Positions 10,151 through 21,806 of a DNA stretch of 64,000 nt are shown here, piece by piece. The stretch comes from Glebionis coronaria (lineage: Eukaryota; Streptophyta; Magnoliopsida; Asterales; Asteraceae). Below the pieces are notes generated by a model. The model was not told the DNA's origin. It searched no databases and saw nothing but the letters and a program-made list of their open reading frames with translations. The number at the start of each line of letters is the position of its first letter. Position 1 is the stretch's first letter. The stretch covers positions 544,248,630 to 544,312,629 of the forward strand of contig CM046882.1 of the NCBI GenBank assembly GCA_025667525.1, given 5' to 3'. The position numbers and the translations under genes were made by a program.

Positions 10151-10571
10151 CTTAGTTAGTTGGGTACGATTTTCAAGCGTACCCTTAGATGCATGTATCG
10201 GCCATAAATAGTAACTTAACCGAGTCGATTATGGTTTTTAAACATTGGCATAAACATGCAAAGACAAAGAAAAGCATAACCGCAACTTGATGGAGAGAGC
10301 AAGGGAAACAAATGTAGGTTAACATCACAAATCTTTCCTGTTTATCAAATACACTCTAAATCGCAAATCAAATAAACCTACAAGTATCCAAATAAGCCTA
10401 AAATTAGAGCTTATGTTATATAAGCCGAAATCAGCTTACGTTATAAATCGAACCAAACACCATTAACATGAATAATCTAATTTTGTGTGTAAACAACTAC
10501 TACAGTTATAATTTAAGTCAAATCTTAACAAAAATAGAAAAATCCAACTTATCTTGAAGATAAAATAAATT
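10151..10571. other. Intergenic DNA downstream of tRNA-Gly
   Basis: There is no gene here. A stretch at about 10258-10362 resembles 11083-11170 on the other side of the tRNA gene (shared blocks GACAAAGAAAA and GGTTAACATC). TTTTA just beyond the tRNA 3' end can act as the Pol III terminator. Confidence 0.5.
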
Positions 10572-10642
10572 TGCACCAGCCGGGAATCGAACCCGGGTCT
10601 GTACCGTGGCAGGGTACTATTCTACCACTAGACCACTGGTGC
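10572..10642 (-). tRNA. trnG-GCC: tRNA-Gly (GCC)
   Basis: A 71-nt gene read on the minus strand, from GCACCAGTGG to the discriminator A at 10572. Acceptor GCACCAG pairs with CTGGTGC, the T arm is GGGTTCGATTCCC, and the anticodon GCC lies at 10610-10608. There is no intron and no encoded CCA. It matches the standard plant nuclear tRNA-Gly. A short T run follows. Confidence 0.97.
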
Positions 10643-11815
10643 TCTTGTGTTAAAATGTTTAAATTGTATCTATTTATATCTATTTGCATAAATTTTGACA
10701 TCATCTAAATAATATGAACCAAAAGTACTAATTAACCAAACAATCAGTACTTATGAATTGTCAAAGAAATTTATGCAACCCAATGTTTGAATACCACAAA
10801 TAAACCTGTAGTTTTCTACTAAATTGCACCAGGTTTCAGTTAAAAGTGGCACGTCGAATCGAAACTAGACCATAACCGGTTATTTAGGTATAGTCGTACA
10901 CACAAAATTAGACTTAATTCATCAGCCTAACAATTTTAGCTTCATTGTCATTCTGTCAACTAGTTTTGCCAAAGAGTAGAACATTAATGGAGATTATTGC
11001 CAGTACATCAGACTAAACAATTAAACAATGATCAAACTTTTTAAACATACTATGATTTCAATTGAATGCCAACATTACGAAAATGCGACAAAGAAAAACA
11101 TCGCAACTCGATGGACAGCGAGGAAAGGTTGGTTAACATCCCAATTTCCTGTCTTTCAAATACACTCGCGACATGATTATCAAGTTGTCGTTGGCATGAG
11201 GGGAGTTCAATCCATATTTATATGCAAAATGCTGTCAACTTGGGTCATATTCTCAGATCTACCAAGGAAAAGTTATGCGTTATATTGATTCAAATATGTT
11301 TAAACAAGTTTAGGCCACATGAGTAAGCTGTAATCACCTTTCCTAAAACAGAGCAAGGAATTTAATCATTTATGTTATTGTCTCTAAGAATCTTGGATTG
11401 TGGCCCAACACTCGTAGTCGTGTGAAGCATTCTGTGCCGACAGGGTAGCCTGATGTAGGTGCGGCCTAACCATAGCAGATTATGGTTCTCATTAATTTTG
11501 TCTGGCCTTGTGAATACAGTATTCTCTTCTAAGGTGCCAACTGGGAGCCTTCTGAATTTTTTTATCAGAAATTAACCAAATCAAAATGCATATGAACAAA
11601 CTCTTTGATATGGTTCAAGTAAAAACAGCCCAACAATTATAAAGGCAACCAAGTTATTCATAAATGCATACACGAAATACAGTTGAGTGAGTACAAGTTA
11701 TTCATATATCCGATTTCAAAAATTACCAAGTTTGACCTCAAAAGTCATCAGGTACCCAAGTTCATGGGACTAAATAATATGCAAAAACGATATGTCAAAA
11801 CTATAGTCAATACTC
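10643..11815. other. Intergenic DNA between tRNA-Gly and the ARMC7 3' end
   Basis: It contains no recognisable gene; short ORFs such as 11028-11288 show no family signature. The segment 11083-11170 is a diverged direct copy of about 10258-10362. The 3' UTR and polyadenylation region of the minus-strand ARMC7 gene should occupy part of 11500-11815. Confidence 0.6.
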
Positions 11816-13725
11816 TCAATGGCTTTCTGGGACATGTTTATCTAAAAATGCCTGAGCAAGATTGCTAAAACTAACGTTAACAGCACCAGCAGCTGCATAC
11901 CTTTTGACAATATCCACCACTTCCGGTCTTAAGATCTCTTCCTTTGTAGACGCATTACACAAATAATAAAGCGCCCCAAGAGCATAATTCACCTACAAAA
12001 TGAATAAAATGCCAAAGATATAATCATCAGTACTATCAAATGATCACTTCCCCCGAAACTCTATTGCCTATTGATGACATATTTTGAAGGGAAAATTCTT
12101 GAAATTATGCCCCAAGATGTCACCCTTTTTCCCTTTTGCACCCACCAAATGAGAATTTCCCAAAATGTCTTATGCAACTTGTCCAAAAATGGGAAAATTA
12201 TACTTTATTAGAAGTATTATATCTTTTTTTTTTAAATTATTAAACTTTTTTTTATCATTTTTTGACAAGTTGCATAAGACATTTTGGGAAATTTTCATTT
12301 GGTGTGTGCAAAAAGGGAAAAAGGGTGACATCTTGGGGCATTTCAAGAATTTTCCCTATTTTGAATACCCTCCAATGATGATAAAATAAAGAATCCTCGA
12401 AGACCAATTTGACGGAATCAATACATATTAGTAATGTTACTTTGGAATTCAAGTACAACTTTTTGGGACATCACAAAACGAGAATTGCAAAAGTTTTGTG
12501 AAATATGCAAGGGGAATTTGAGCCTAGGTAGATAGTTTATTGATGGCCATTAAACTCTTGAGATGAATATATGGGGGAGCCAACGTTATACTTGTCTCTT
12601 AGGGACAAGTTAGTACTGCTTTACTGATGCTTTAGGTATGTGCTTGTATATAAATCGCATTTTGAATTACCAATTGAAGGAAGATAAAAATACTGAAACT
12701 ATTGAAGTTTGTAACTCGTACCGTATTTTTGACCGGACTTGATAAACACTGTATAAGAAGAGGTACCCCATCACATTTGATTATTACCGCAGCATTTGCA
12801 GGATCTGTAGGCATAGATATTTTGGTTAGTGCAGATGGTATCATTCTATATATGTTGGCACGAATAATAATGCAGAAGCAAAACAGGTTAGGTCAAGTTG
12901 GTCAGACACAGGCAACACTAGTTTGTCTATTTTCATATATTAATGTATTAATTATTATGATACCAACTTCATTTACACAGAACAAGTTAGAAACAAATTA
13001 ACCAGCTTTTGCCCTGTTTAGCCCATTTTACTTTTAGCAACTATATTAATTTGGATCAGTTATCAAACAATTACAATAAGGATTGGCCCGTTTTCATAGA
13101 AATGAACTAAAATGCCACCTCTACCCCATTGTATTACGAGCTAACAGACCTATCCAATGACTTAGAACAATTATAACATACCAACACACGAATTGCAGAT
13201 CCCACCAACACCAAACTCTATAAGCTTCTCATTGGGTTCTGTTATGCAGTCGAGGAAAAGTTCCAAAACGTTAAGCTGTTAACACTCGAGTATGATTGTC
13301 AGATATAGTAGATATCGACAGTACAGATCACAAAGTAGATAAATCAAAAACTTAACCTGTCTTAAAAACGTATAATTGAAGGGATCATAGGCAAAATTTG
13401 CTAAATTAGCAGCAATTTTCTCCTTCGATGCTGCAATTTCAAAGAATCGTCAAGTACATAAAAGATGTGAAAGATAAGATACATAATCACTTTAAAAATA
13501 CCTTCAGTTGAAGCGTTTTGAAACTGAGCTACGAGTTCCTATAACATAAAGGAAGAAAAACGAGTTCATAAAACGGCTGTCTAAGTTATGATGAATTTTT
13601 CGTTCCACAAACATGAAAGATAAAGAAACTTTTAGTAGTTTTGTGAATCGCACCTGAAGATACTGTACCCTAGAAGTGCCATATTGTCCGGTACGCTCTT
13701 CTTGTCTTTGATTATTAGTGAACAT
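11816..13725 (-). CDS. ARMC7: ARMC7 homologue, armadillo repeat protein (spliced)
   Basis: Six coding exons on the minus strand: 13725-13654, 13538-13502, 13430-13357, 13275-13182, 12804-12722 and 11992-11816. They sum to 537 nt, giving 178 aa and a stop, all in phase with GT/AG introns. The protein starts [17 protein letters not shown] and carries armadillo-type helices ([53 protein letters not shown]). Human ARMC7 (198 aa) aligns by motif over most of its length. From known work, ARMC7 partners RBM48, and this complex belongs to the minor (U12) spliceosome, including in maize; a nuclear role in U12 splicing is therefore inferred. All exons are intact, in contrast to the neighbouring SNM1 relic. 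The last intron hosts a MITE. Confidence 0.93.
12089..12356. mobile_element. Mutator-type MITE in ARMC7 intron 5
   Basis: 268 bp that is almost entirely two inverted arms of about 105 bp, beginning GGGAAAATTC and ending GAATTTTCCC, with an AT-rich centre. It is flanked by the exact 9-bp direct repeat TATTTTGAA (12080-12088 and 12357-12365). A 9-bp duplication and long terminal inverted repeats are the mark of Mutator-like elements. It carries no transposase, so it must be mobilised in trans. As RNA, it would form a long hairpin inside the ARMC7 pre-mRNA. Confidence 0.92.
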
Positions 13726-14640
13726 ATAGTAGTCTGCCACATGTTTAATAAATTAAATTGTGTAGTCTATCAGCAGCATATTATATGACCAATAAAAAAA
13801 GACAGACCAATAATCGACAAAAGGATACTCTAAAACTTTAACAATAAGACATGGTTTTTTTTGCATTAAAGTCATTTGCAGTGGACATAGCTCAAATTGT
13901 TTTTAGCAATCATCTTGCTTATCATGAAAGGGGCGTTTGTTTAAGCTTATTTTTGGGCTTATGAGCTTAAGGAGGTGATTGCTTAAGCTTATTTTGCCGG
14001 CTTATGGGCTTGTTGATCTTTTGAAAACTTCAAATTTTGGGTTATGAGCTTATCAACTTCAATAAGCCATAAGCTCATAGGACCCAAATATTTGAATATG
14101 TTAGCTTTTCAAAAGTTCAATAAGGCCATAAGCCGGCGGAATAAGGTCAAACAATTAGGATTACGTCTCATAAGCTCATTTTTTCCGGCTTATTTAGAAA
14201 CTTATGGGTTTATATAAGCTTATCATGAGTTTCTAATAAAGCGGAAAAAACTGAGCATGAAACATAAACCGAAATCACATAAAAGCTCTTAAGCCCAAAA
14301 AAATGTAACGCGTTTGAGGATAAGGCAAACTAGTGAGTGATACAGTTCCACTTTAGCTAAATTAAACAAAAGCATAAATTGTGCAATATTAATTGAACAT
14401 TACATTGCAATTTTCTGAATTATAAAGTAACAAATTGAATAATAAGCTAGGGTTTGCTATAAGTAATAAGTCATTTACATCAGCACAAAAAGCTTTGATT
14501 GACGACATATGTAAAGTAAATTAGAGATTAATGAGAATAAACTTTTTTTTGAACAAATGAGAATAAACTGACCTGAGAGCTTTTGGGAAAGGAACAAATA
14601 ATTTTGGGGAAAACGTAACTTTATGACTAGAAAGAAAGTG
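13726..14640 (-). other. ARMC7 5' UTR exon and leader intron (predicted)
   Basis: On the minus strand GCTCTCAG|GTCAGT gives a strong donor with its exon ending at 14573. GTGGCAG|ACTAC gives an acceptor with the next exon starting at 13733, eight bases before the ATG. This implies an untranslated first exon near 14640-14573 and a leader intron of about 840 nt. There is no cDNA evidence. Confidence 0.55.
13932..14318. repeat. Foldback MITE-like element in the ARMC7 leader intron
   Basis: The left end (GGGGCGTTTG, then TTTTTGGGCTTATGAGCTT) is roughly inverted at the right end (AAGCTCTTAAGCCCAAAA). Inner blocks such as CCGGCTTATGG and CATAAGCCGG also pair. The arms are imperfect and the target duplication is unclear, so this is an old foldback element, possibly hAT-like. 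Confidence 0.5.
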
Positions 14641-14689
14641 TGGTGTTATGATTTATTAAAGAGATACAAATATTAAATAATTGCAAGAT

Positions 14690-14762
14690 GGGGATGTAGC
14701 TCAGATGGTAGAGCGCTCGCTTAGCATGCGAGAGGTACGGGGATCGATACCCCGCATCTCCA
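14690..14762 (+). tRNA. trnA-AGC: tRNA-Ala (AGC)
   Basis: A 73-nt gene starting GGGGATGTAGCTCAGATGG. The anticodon AGC is at 14723-14725, the T arm is GGGGATCGATACCCC, and acceptor GGGGATG pairs with CATCTCC. The discriminator A is at 14762. There is no intron. It matches the standard plant nuclear tRNA-Ala. Confidence 0.97.
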
Positions 14763-14763
14763 C

Positions 14764-14771
14764 TTTTTTTT
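14764..14771 (+). terminator. Pol III terminator of tRNA-Ala
   Basis: A run of T starts one base after the tRNA 3' end; more T runs follow to about 14782. Confidence 0.85.
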
Positions 14772-14879
14772 AATTTTTTTCTTACACTTAATTTCTACAA
14801 TAATTTCATTTAACATTATTAGTAATATAGAACGGAACACAATGAACATCATTTTACCTAAAGTAATATTAATTGATAA

Positions 14880-15633
14880 TAAGGTTTAATCCCTACAATC
14901 TTGGTTAACTAGATGCGGATTAATACGATCTATGAAGAACCCACAAGCAGAATCGACAAAAGAAAAACACACAAGGTATTGCCTTAATCGCTGCTCCGAT
15001 TAGTTTATTGAAAGAATGATGTGCTTGCTTTTTTCCCCCTCACCTCATTTTATAGAGATAAGGGGGAACCGACTCTTACAATGAGTACGGGCCATGTTGG
15101 GCTTAGACATGGTCAACCGACCTTTATTCTTAGCTAGTACTAGGCTACTCGACTCTTAATCCCTGGACACGAATTAGACAAAAAAATAAAGACTAAAAGA
15201 TAAAAATATAAAAATTTCCACCTTAGACTTTATATTAGCTTATCCCAACACTCAGCAACTCCAAGCAGTGTTGTAACTTGCGTCCAGGTACCACCTTCGT
15301 CGAGGCATCCGCATCATTGTGTTCAGTACCCACCTTCAGAACTTCAACCGTCTTTACTTCCAAGACTTCTCTGATAAAGTGATAGCGCACATTGATATGC
15401 TTAGTCCTTTCATGAAAAACATGATTTTGCGACAAGTGAATCGCGCCCTGATTATCACAATTAACTGGAATAGTGTTGAGCTTCACGCCCAACTCTTCCA
15501 ATAGTCCCTTTAGCCAAATAGCTTCCTTCACAACCTCCGTAATGGCCATATACTCCGCCTCTGTAGTTGAAAGAGCTACCACGTGTTGTAGCGTTGTCTT
15601 TCAGGTAACAACACATCCCTGTACTAAAAATGC
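14880..15633 (-). mobile_element. Copia remnant E: RNase H end plus 3' LTR
   Basis: On the minus strand, 15582-15235 codes for the C-terminal RNase H of a Copia Pol (STTEAEYMA, CDNQGAIHL, ERTKHINVRYHFIR, DADASTK). About 14880-15220 holds its 3' LTR, with CTATAAAA near 15055. Just upstream of the open part, the usual TGG Trp codon reads TGA. The frame is cut at 15633 by LTR A', so the rest of E should lie beyond the right edge of the window. The LTR ends are approximate. Confidence 0.8.
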
Positions 15634-15891
15634 TGTAGAATATTGGTAATCAATAATCACAAGATGTTTCTAGTGAGAGAAAGTAGAGAGATAAAGATGA
15701 GAAAATTTGTAAAATGTATCATCAAAGTGAAAACAACCAACACCCTTTTCCATGAAGGAAAGGGGTTTATATACCCAAGTTCATAAATGGACTTGGGCCT
15801 CCGGCCCATGAACATGCTCATGGGTCGGGCTTTCTTAATATGTTACTAAAACTATACTACGAGCCCTTAACTATATTGTTGGAGTGACCGA
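15634..15891 (-). repeat. Partial LTR A' (relative of the element A LTR)
   Basis: Read on the minus strand it starts at TCGGTCACTCCA and ends ACCAATATTCTACA, like the LTRs of element A, with TATATAAA and a GC-rich hairpin in the same places. The first about 35 bases of the LTR are missing because B inserted at 15892. It interrupts the RNase H of E. Confidence 0.85.
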
Positions 15892-16385
15892 TGTTGATCC
15901 CAAACTTAGATCGATTAGCTTTGTGTTAACGAGATTGAATCAAGTTAAAAACTTAGAGAAACTTTGTTGTTGTATGAACAATCCAAGTGTTATGCGGAAT
16001 TAACACTTGAATAAAGAACAAGTAAAACAAACTTTCACTTTTGATTGATAAAACAAACTTGATTACAATGAAAGTTGAATACTGAATAATGTGTCTATAC
16101 TATAAACCCTACGACCTCCTTTTATAGCACAAGGAGTCATGTACAATGGATAACCTATCAACTATTTTAGGAAAAGATAAATATAGAAAATACAATATTT
16201 GAGTATATCTTTTATTCAAGTAACAAACGTGTTGACTAAGTTTTCCTAACAGTGCTTGGACTTCTTCTTATCAGCGCCTGGATATTTCTTATCAATGCTT
16301 GATCCGTCAGCGCTTGATTTCTTCCTATCAGCGTCCAATTAAATCTTGTCAGCGTCAAAGTGTCTTGGCTAAATTTATTCCCAAC
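15892..16385 (-). repeat. 3' LTR of B
   Basis: On the minus strand it runs from TGTTGGGAATAAATTTAG to GGGATCAACA, 494 bp. It is preceded by the purine tract TTAGGGGAGGA (about 16386-16398). CTATAAAAGGAGG near 16120 is a TATA box. Four copies of CGCTGA lie within 85 bases at 16271-16354. Confidence 0.88.
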
Positions 16386-16542
16386 AATCCTCCCCTAAAC
16401 TTGATATCTACTCTAGTAATCAAGTTTCTGAATAAAAACTAAGTACAAGGAGGATTCTTACAAATACAAATCACTTTTTAATCAAATAATAAATAAACCT
16501 AATTAAATCTTTGCCAACATCACTAGTGTAATCCATTTCCAA

Positions 16543-19492
16543 CTATGTAGACACCATTTTCTTCAAAACTCCCTTGGACATAGGATATTCAGCATCCACA
16601 AGAAGATATTCTGAAAACTTTGTAGTGATCAAATGGTAAACACCAGCTGCTGAATGTAGACACCATTGAAGTCCACTGATATCATCCAAATCCAACCATA
16701 TTGGATCTGCTTCATCTGGTTCAATCATCCTTTTGAAGGATGTCCAGATCTTTATTCCATTGACTGAAGTAGGTGCTTCAGCCTCATACTTGGCCTTTAT
16801 CAATACCCAAAGATCTATCAAGTCTTATCTATCCAGGCTTGCAAACAGTGAGATCAGAGAAGTGAAAGTATGTACCTTCTTGCCATATCTGGTGATCATC
16901 CAGAACCCACTTGCATCTTCTTTATAGTGAACTATAGGGTTTCTGTAATCTAAAGGTAACACTTCTGCAACATGTGAAGCTTCCAATGGTGAGAGCTTAA
17001 TGCTCTTTCTAATAACTGCTTCACTAGGATCCACTCTATCAAGAGCTGGGAACTCAATAGGAAGTCCCTTCTTCACTGGTCTTGGTGCAATTGAAGCCTT
17101 TTGGATCTGCAAATTTCTTCAATCTCTTCTCTCATTTCATCTAAGAGAAGCCTCATTGTATTTTCTTCACAAACTCTTAACCAAATTGGATAAGCACGAT
17201 GTTCCAATTCTGCAAAGGAGAGTCTTCTTAACCTATCAAAGGTCCATCCACCTTGATGACACATGAGCAACATGTAATACAACTCTCTCCTATCTCTCTT
17301 GAGCTCAGAAAATACCTTGCTAGCCTTGTGCTTCAAAATTACTTTGCAGTCTTCCTGCACTCACAACAAGATCTCCAATCCCCATATTTGTCCAGTGATG
17401 GACATCTCTGGATGCTCTATTGTCTTGTTCTCCCATGCAAAGTAAATGCCCCTTACTTCAGGCATATCAAAATCAACTTTTCCCTTTAACCCTCTTAACC
17501 TCTCCTTGGCTAACTCATCCTCACCATATTCTAACCTTTCTGGATCCTCTATTATCATCACACTAGATCCAGAACTCTCATCATCATCACTACCATATTT
17601 TTGTATCTCTATGGTAGCCCAATCATGCTCTTGTAGTTGTGCAGCCAAAGCTTGATCAAATTGTATCTGGGCTTCATTCTTCTTCGGCTTCTCAACTTCT
17701 ACTAAGACTGTTTTACCCTTGTCTTTTGCTCTAATAGATGGTAAAGTAGTTGGTGGTACCTGTGTTGAAACATCCCTAATAATAACTGGTGGTTGGGATA
17801 CACCAATCATACCTGTGGGTCTGTCAACGCCTTCTTTACTCTTGTCAGCGCTCAAATTATGAACATCAGCGGCTGACTTGGTAACCTCTTCCAGCGTCTC
17901 CACAAATGATAACTTCTTTGGAGTGATCAAGGAGACATCAATAACTGGCTTCTCCTTCAAGCTTGCCAAAGTTTAAGCAACTTCCACCTGTTTTGTACCA
18001 AAAGAACCACCTTCTTCATCCTGTGATCCCTTATCACTCAAGTTGAAAGGTTCTGTTGGTGCATCTTCCTCCCCTTTGTAAGAATCCTCTCCTGATGAAA
18101 GGACTCTTGCTCGCCTCCTCCTAGCTTGGGCAGTCTCTAAAACAACTAGTCTCTCCCTCAATTGCTTGAGTTCAAGACCCTCACCTGTGATAATTTGTAC
18201 AAGGTCTGCATTTTGCTTTTGCAAGCTAATGCAGACCACCGTCAATTCCAAAATGGTGTAAGGTTCCAATCTGCCCTCCTCTAGAATGGAAATTTGACCT
18301 CCTAAAGTAGATTCATGGGGCATGGATGGGGTCTTAATGATGTTAGGACTATCTTGGCCTGCATCTAAGCTAGAACCAATAGTCCCAGCCCCACCCATGT
18401 CACCAACCACACTTGTGGCGGTGGTTCTCTCTTCTACATGGCTAGGACCACCAGAGGAGAACACTCCAGCAGTCCTTTGGCGTTTTTCCAACCTATAGTC
18501 TGGTGGTGTAGAAGAGGAAGTGGATTGAGGGTCTGTTTGGAGGTTAAGGGGTGTTTGGGTTTGTGGTAAAAGGGTGTCAGTGTTTGGATTGGTAGTGTCA
18601 ACGCCAATAATTTTTTTGTAGTGTCAGCGTCGAATGGTTTTGGGTAAATATCCATAAGCTGGGGTGATGGAGGTTGTTCAGGCAATGGGTATGGTTGTGG
18701 GTGTGGGTTTGCTGCTGCCTCAATAACAGCAAGCATAGCTTGGGTGAGGGGTAGGTCTCTATATGGTTCAGTGTTCATCTTCCCAAAAATTGCTTTCTTT
18801 TGAACAGGGATCGTATAAAAATTGTCATGATCCCTATTCCAGTATCCTTGTAAGTGAAAAACCATTTGTTAAAACCTAGGGTAAGCAAGAGTCATCTTGT
18901 TACCCTTATTACGACACATGCCATCAAAAATCATTTTTGAAAAGTTATAATTTTGCCCAGTTGCAAGACACACAATGACACTCCCAATGGATCGGTTGAT
19001 TTCATTGTGTGAGGAGCATTTGGGACTCAAACATTAAAGAATGACATGTATAAGGTACTTCCAAGCTGGGATAAATTGTTGTTTTGTATATTTATTTAAA
19101 TGGCATTCTTCAGGCAAAGGATAACCCAAGGCTTGGAATCCTTGCTCTAGCTCTGCAATGGGTAGGGTGGTTATACCATCTGCATCATTAAGATGCAAAG
19201 CTTGGCGAACCAAAGCTTCAGTAACCACCCATGAAACCCCATGGAAAATAGCAGTAAATGTAGTCACTTCATTAACTGTTGAGGAACTAACTGTATTCCA
19301 AAACTGTTTAATGCATGTGACAGGGACAAGAGGAGTATGTAAAAGTGCATACCTTAATGGGGACGCATTCAGATACTCAACCATCTTAGTATATTGAGGA
19401 AACAGAGTATTATCAACTTGCAAATAAGCTACCATGTTTTGTTGACTTCTAAACCCCAATTCCAATTGTGTAGGTCTAAACTTTGGTGCCAT
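16543..19492 (-). pseudogene. Extra ORF of B between pol and 3' LTR (envelope position)
   Basis: A minus-strand coding region broken into pieces: 19492-19034, then 18865-18434, 18491-17973, 17969-17361, 17360-17073, 17112-16825 and 16821-16543. The first piece starts MAPKFRPTQLELG and has a helical domain with QFWNT, ITTLPIAELEQGFQALGYP and KYLIHVIL, followed after a stop by ATGQNYNFSKMIF and YPRF. The same pattern occurs in the extra ORF of A. The middle is Pro/Ser-rich with a leucine-rich heptad stretch near 18130-18260 (coiled coil). The C-terminal part is soluble-looking. There is no signal peptide or membrane segment, so a viral-type envelope is unlikely. Function unknown. Confidence 0.65.
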
Positions 19493-20680
19493 TTAAGATT
19501 GATGCAAGAAAACTATGATAAAAGTTATGGAGAGATGAAGATTTGAGAAATTATAGTTAGACAAGAATAAGCAGTTACCCTGTTTAAAAGAAGTGAGCCA
19601 AATATATAGGAGAGGTTAAAATATGTGATTGGTCAAAACGTGAGGCAGTTATAGTAAAAAAGTAATAATGAAAATCTTGAAAATATATAACTTATCTCAA
19701 GCATTAATAAAAAGTTACCAACGCCTAAAATTACGGCCCATATTTTCGTCAAAAATAACAACTGGGTAGGACCCAATGTTTGTCAGCGGTAAAAAACAAA
19801 GTATCAGCGTCCAACGGCTATATTCTACTCAGTGTTGGAATTTGTCATGTCAGCGTTAAAATTGGTCTTATCAGCCTGTGAAAAAAAAATGTCAGCGTCC
19901 AAAAATAAAAATAATTAAAAAGAAAAAGGACCTTAAGAAAGTAATTTATCCTAGTGAAGATAACTCATAGACTGAAAATCACTATAGGGTGGCAAGCACT
20001 GTCCAATCATGCACACTTGCTTAAACAAGATAGAAATAATTGTCCTCAAGTGTCCCTTGCTAACCAAAGTTCTTAACAACGAAGTTACCTCATATAAACT
20101 CTTTGTAACTTCCCAGGTAAGCCCAATAAAAACGTACCCAAGTCTCCCAACTGACCAAATCCAATTCTAGGCCAAAAAGTCTTGGCAGCGTGCACAGTAT
20201 ATCAACTTTGCATGCTACAGTGCCTCACGATTTAGAAAAACTAACTCGTACTCACCATTGGACACAATCTAGAATTGTGATGAGAGTATTATAAGAATAC
20301 CCAAAAATCCTAAAGGTTTCCTAAACCTCCCCTTAAACTATAATATACAAAGTTGCCAAAAACAAAATATGCAATAAAAAATTATGTCAAGATAGGAATG
20401 TAAACATTTCCAACCATCATCCATAAACTTGAACACATTCCTAGTAATCTCCAAAGATCCATAAGCAACTCTGTATCCAATTATACAATCCTCATATTTC
20501 CTGCATAATCAGATCAAAAACCACAAAACTAACATATTGCTTTCAGCGTCCATTTTAACACTTATCAGCGTTAAAATAACCTTTGTCAGTGTTAGAAAAA
20601 TAAAGTGAAAAATCTAATCTTGTACAAAGACTAATAACAATACACATCATGTACAAACTATACAATGACTTCAAAAACAC
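19493..20680 (-). other. Spacer of B between RNase H and the extra ORF
   Basis: There is no ORF here. Seven copies of the hexamer TCAGCG (plus strand) fall at 19783, 19804, 19850, 19892, 20543 and 20565 plus degenerate ones, all in one orientation. The segment just above the extra ORF (19500-19650) probably holds its leader or promoter. Confidence 0.6.
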
Positions 20681-21229
20681 ATTTAGGTGAGATTGATCAT
20701 TCCAATACTTGTTACCAAGTACTGAAACCTCCCAACATCAAAAGGTTTAGTTAAAAGATCAGCCACATTTTCTTCTGTGTCTACCCTATTTGGATGTATT
20801 TAACCTTTTTTAAAACAATCTCTTATAAAATGATGCCTAATTTCTATGTGTTTTGTTTTAGAATGATGTACAGGATTCTTAATAATGCATAATGTACTGT
20901 TATTATCTACAAATATCTTTGTATGCATAAAATTATACCCATAATCCAACAGCTGGTTTTGTATCCATAGAACTTGTCCACAACAAGCAGCTGCTGCAAC
21001 ATATTCTGCTTCAGTTGTAGAATTTGCCACCACTGTTTGTTTCTTGCATTACTAAGATATCAATCTGCTCCCAAGAAATTGGCATCCACCAGTTTTGGAT
21101 TTCCTATCAAACTTGTTACCTCCATAATCACTGTCTGAATAACTAATAAGCTCCAATGGAGAATCCTTTGGATACAATAATCCCAAGGTGGGATAGTACC
21201 TAAGGTATCTAAAGATCCTTTTGACAACA
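20681..21229 (-). pseudogene. RNase H of B (C-terminal part)
   Basis: The minus strand carries STTEAEYVAAAACCGQVLW, VDNNSTLCIIKNP, KTKHIEIRHHFIRD and then NVADLLTKPFDVGRFQYL, the usual end of Copia RNase H. A stop at about 20800 follows KKG. The upstream half of the domain lies at 39269 and beyond, separated by element A; the border carries the CAACA target copy (21225-21229). Confidence 0.88.
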
Positions 21230-21560
21230 TGTTAGAAATACGTTTTAACGTATATTAGAAGTATCGGTCACTCCACAATATGATTTATGTTGTAATAGCT
21301 CGTAGTTAACAAATAGTTAATTGTTACTTATAAAGTTAAGTAAGAACCGGTCCATGGGCTTGTCATGGACCGGCCCAAGCCCAATGTTAGCTTGGAAGTA
21401 TAAATACCCCTTTCCACCATGGAAAGGGGTTGGTTGTTGTTCATTTGAAACTTTCACATTAATAAAATCACACACATTTTCTCTCACTTTCTCTCTCTAG
21501 TTTCTCTCACTAGAAAACATCAACCCACTTCATAGATTCATAGGTTATCAATATTCTACA
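21230..21560 (+). repeat. 5' LTR of A
   Basis: TGTTAGAAATACG to ATATTCTACA. U3 begins with an inverted repeat holding two ACGT cores. TATAAATA is at 21399-21406, followed directly by a hairpin at 21407-21429 (CCCCTTTCCA pairing with TGGAAAGGGG). Confidence 0.95.
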
Positions 21561-21562
21561 TT

Positions 21563-21576
21563 TGGTATCAGAGCTA
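21563..21576 (+). promoter_or_regulatory. Primer binding site of A (initiator tRNA-Met type)
   Basis: TGGTATCAGAGCT lies two bases after the 5' LTR, complementary to the 3' end of initiator tRNA-Met as in most plant Copia elements. Confidence 0.9.
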
Positions 21577-21806
21577 TGGGGTGATTTAAGGTAAGGATTG
21601 TGTTGCTTTTTTAGTTTTTGAATCAATTAGTGATCTTTAGAAAAAATCAATCTTGAATCTTGTTGTTTTTGGTGTTTTTGTTATTGGGATTGATTGATAA
21701 GGATTGGGTTTAGCTTATTTTGGTAAAAATCATAAAACTTTTTGTGGTTTTTGATCAAAAAATCGGATTTAAAGCTGTTTTCCAAGTCTCGAACTATATT
21801 TCCAGT

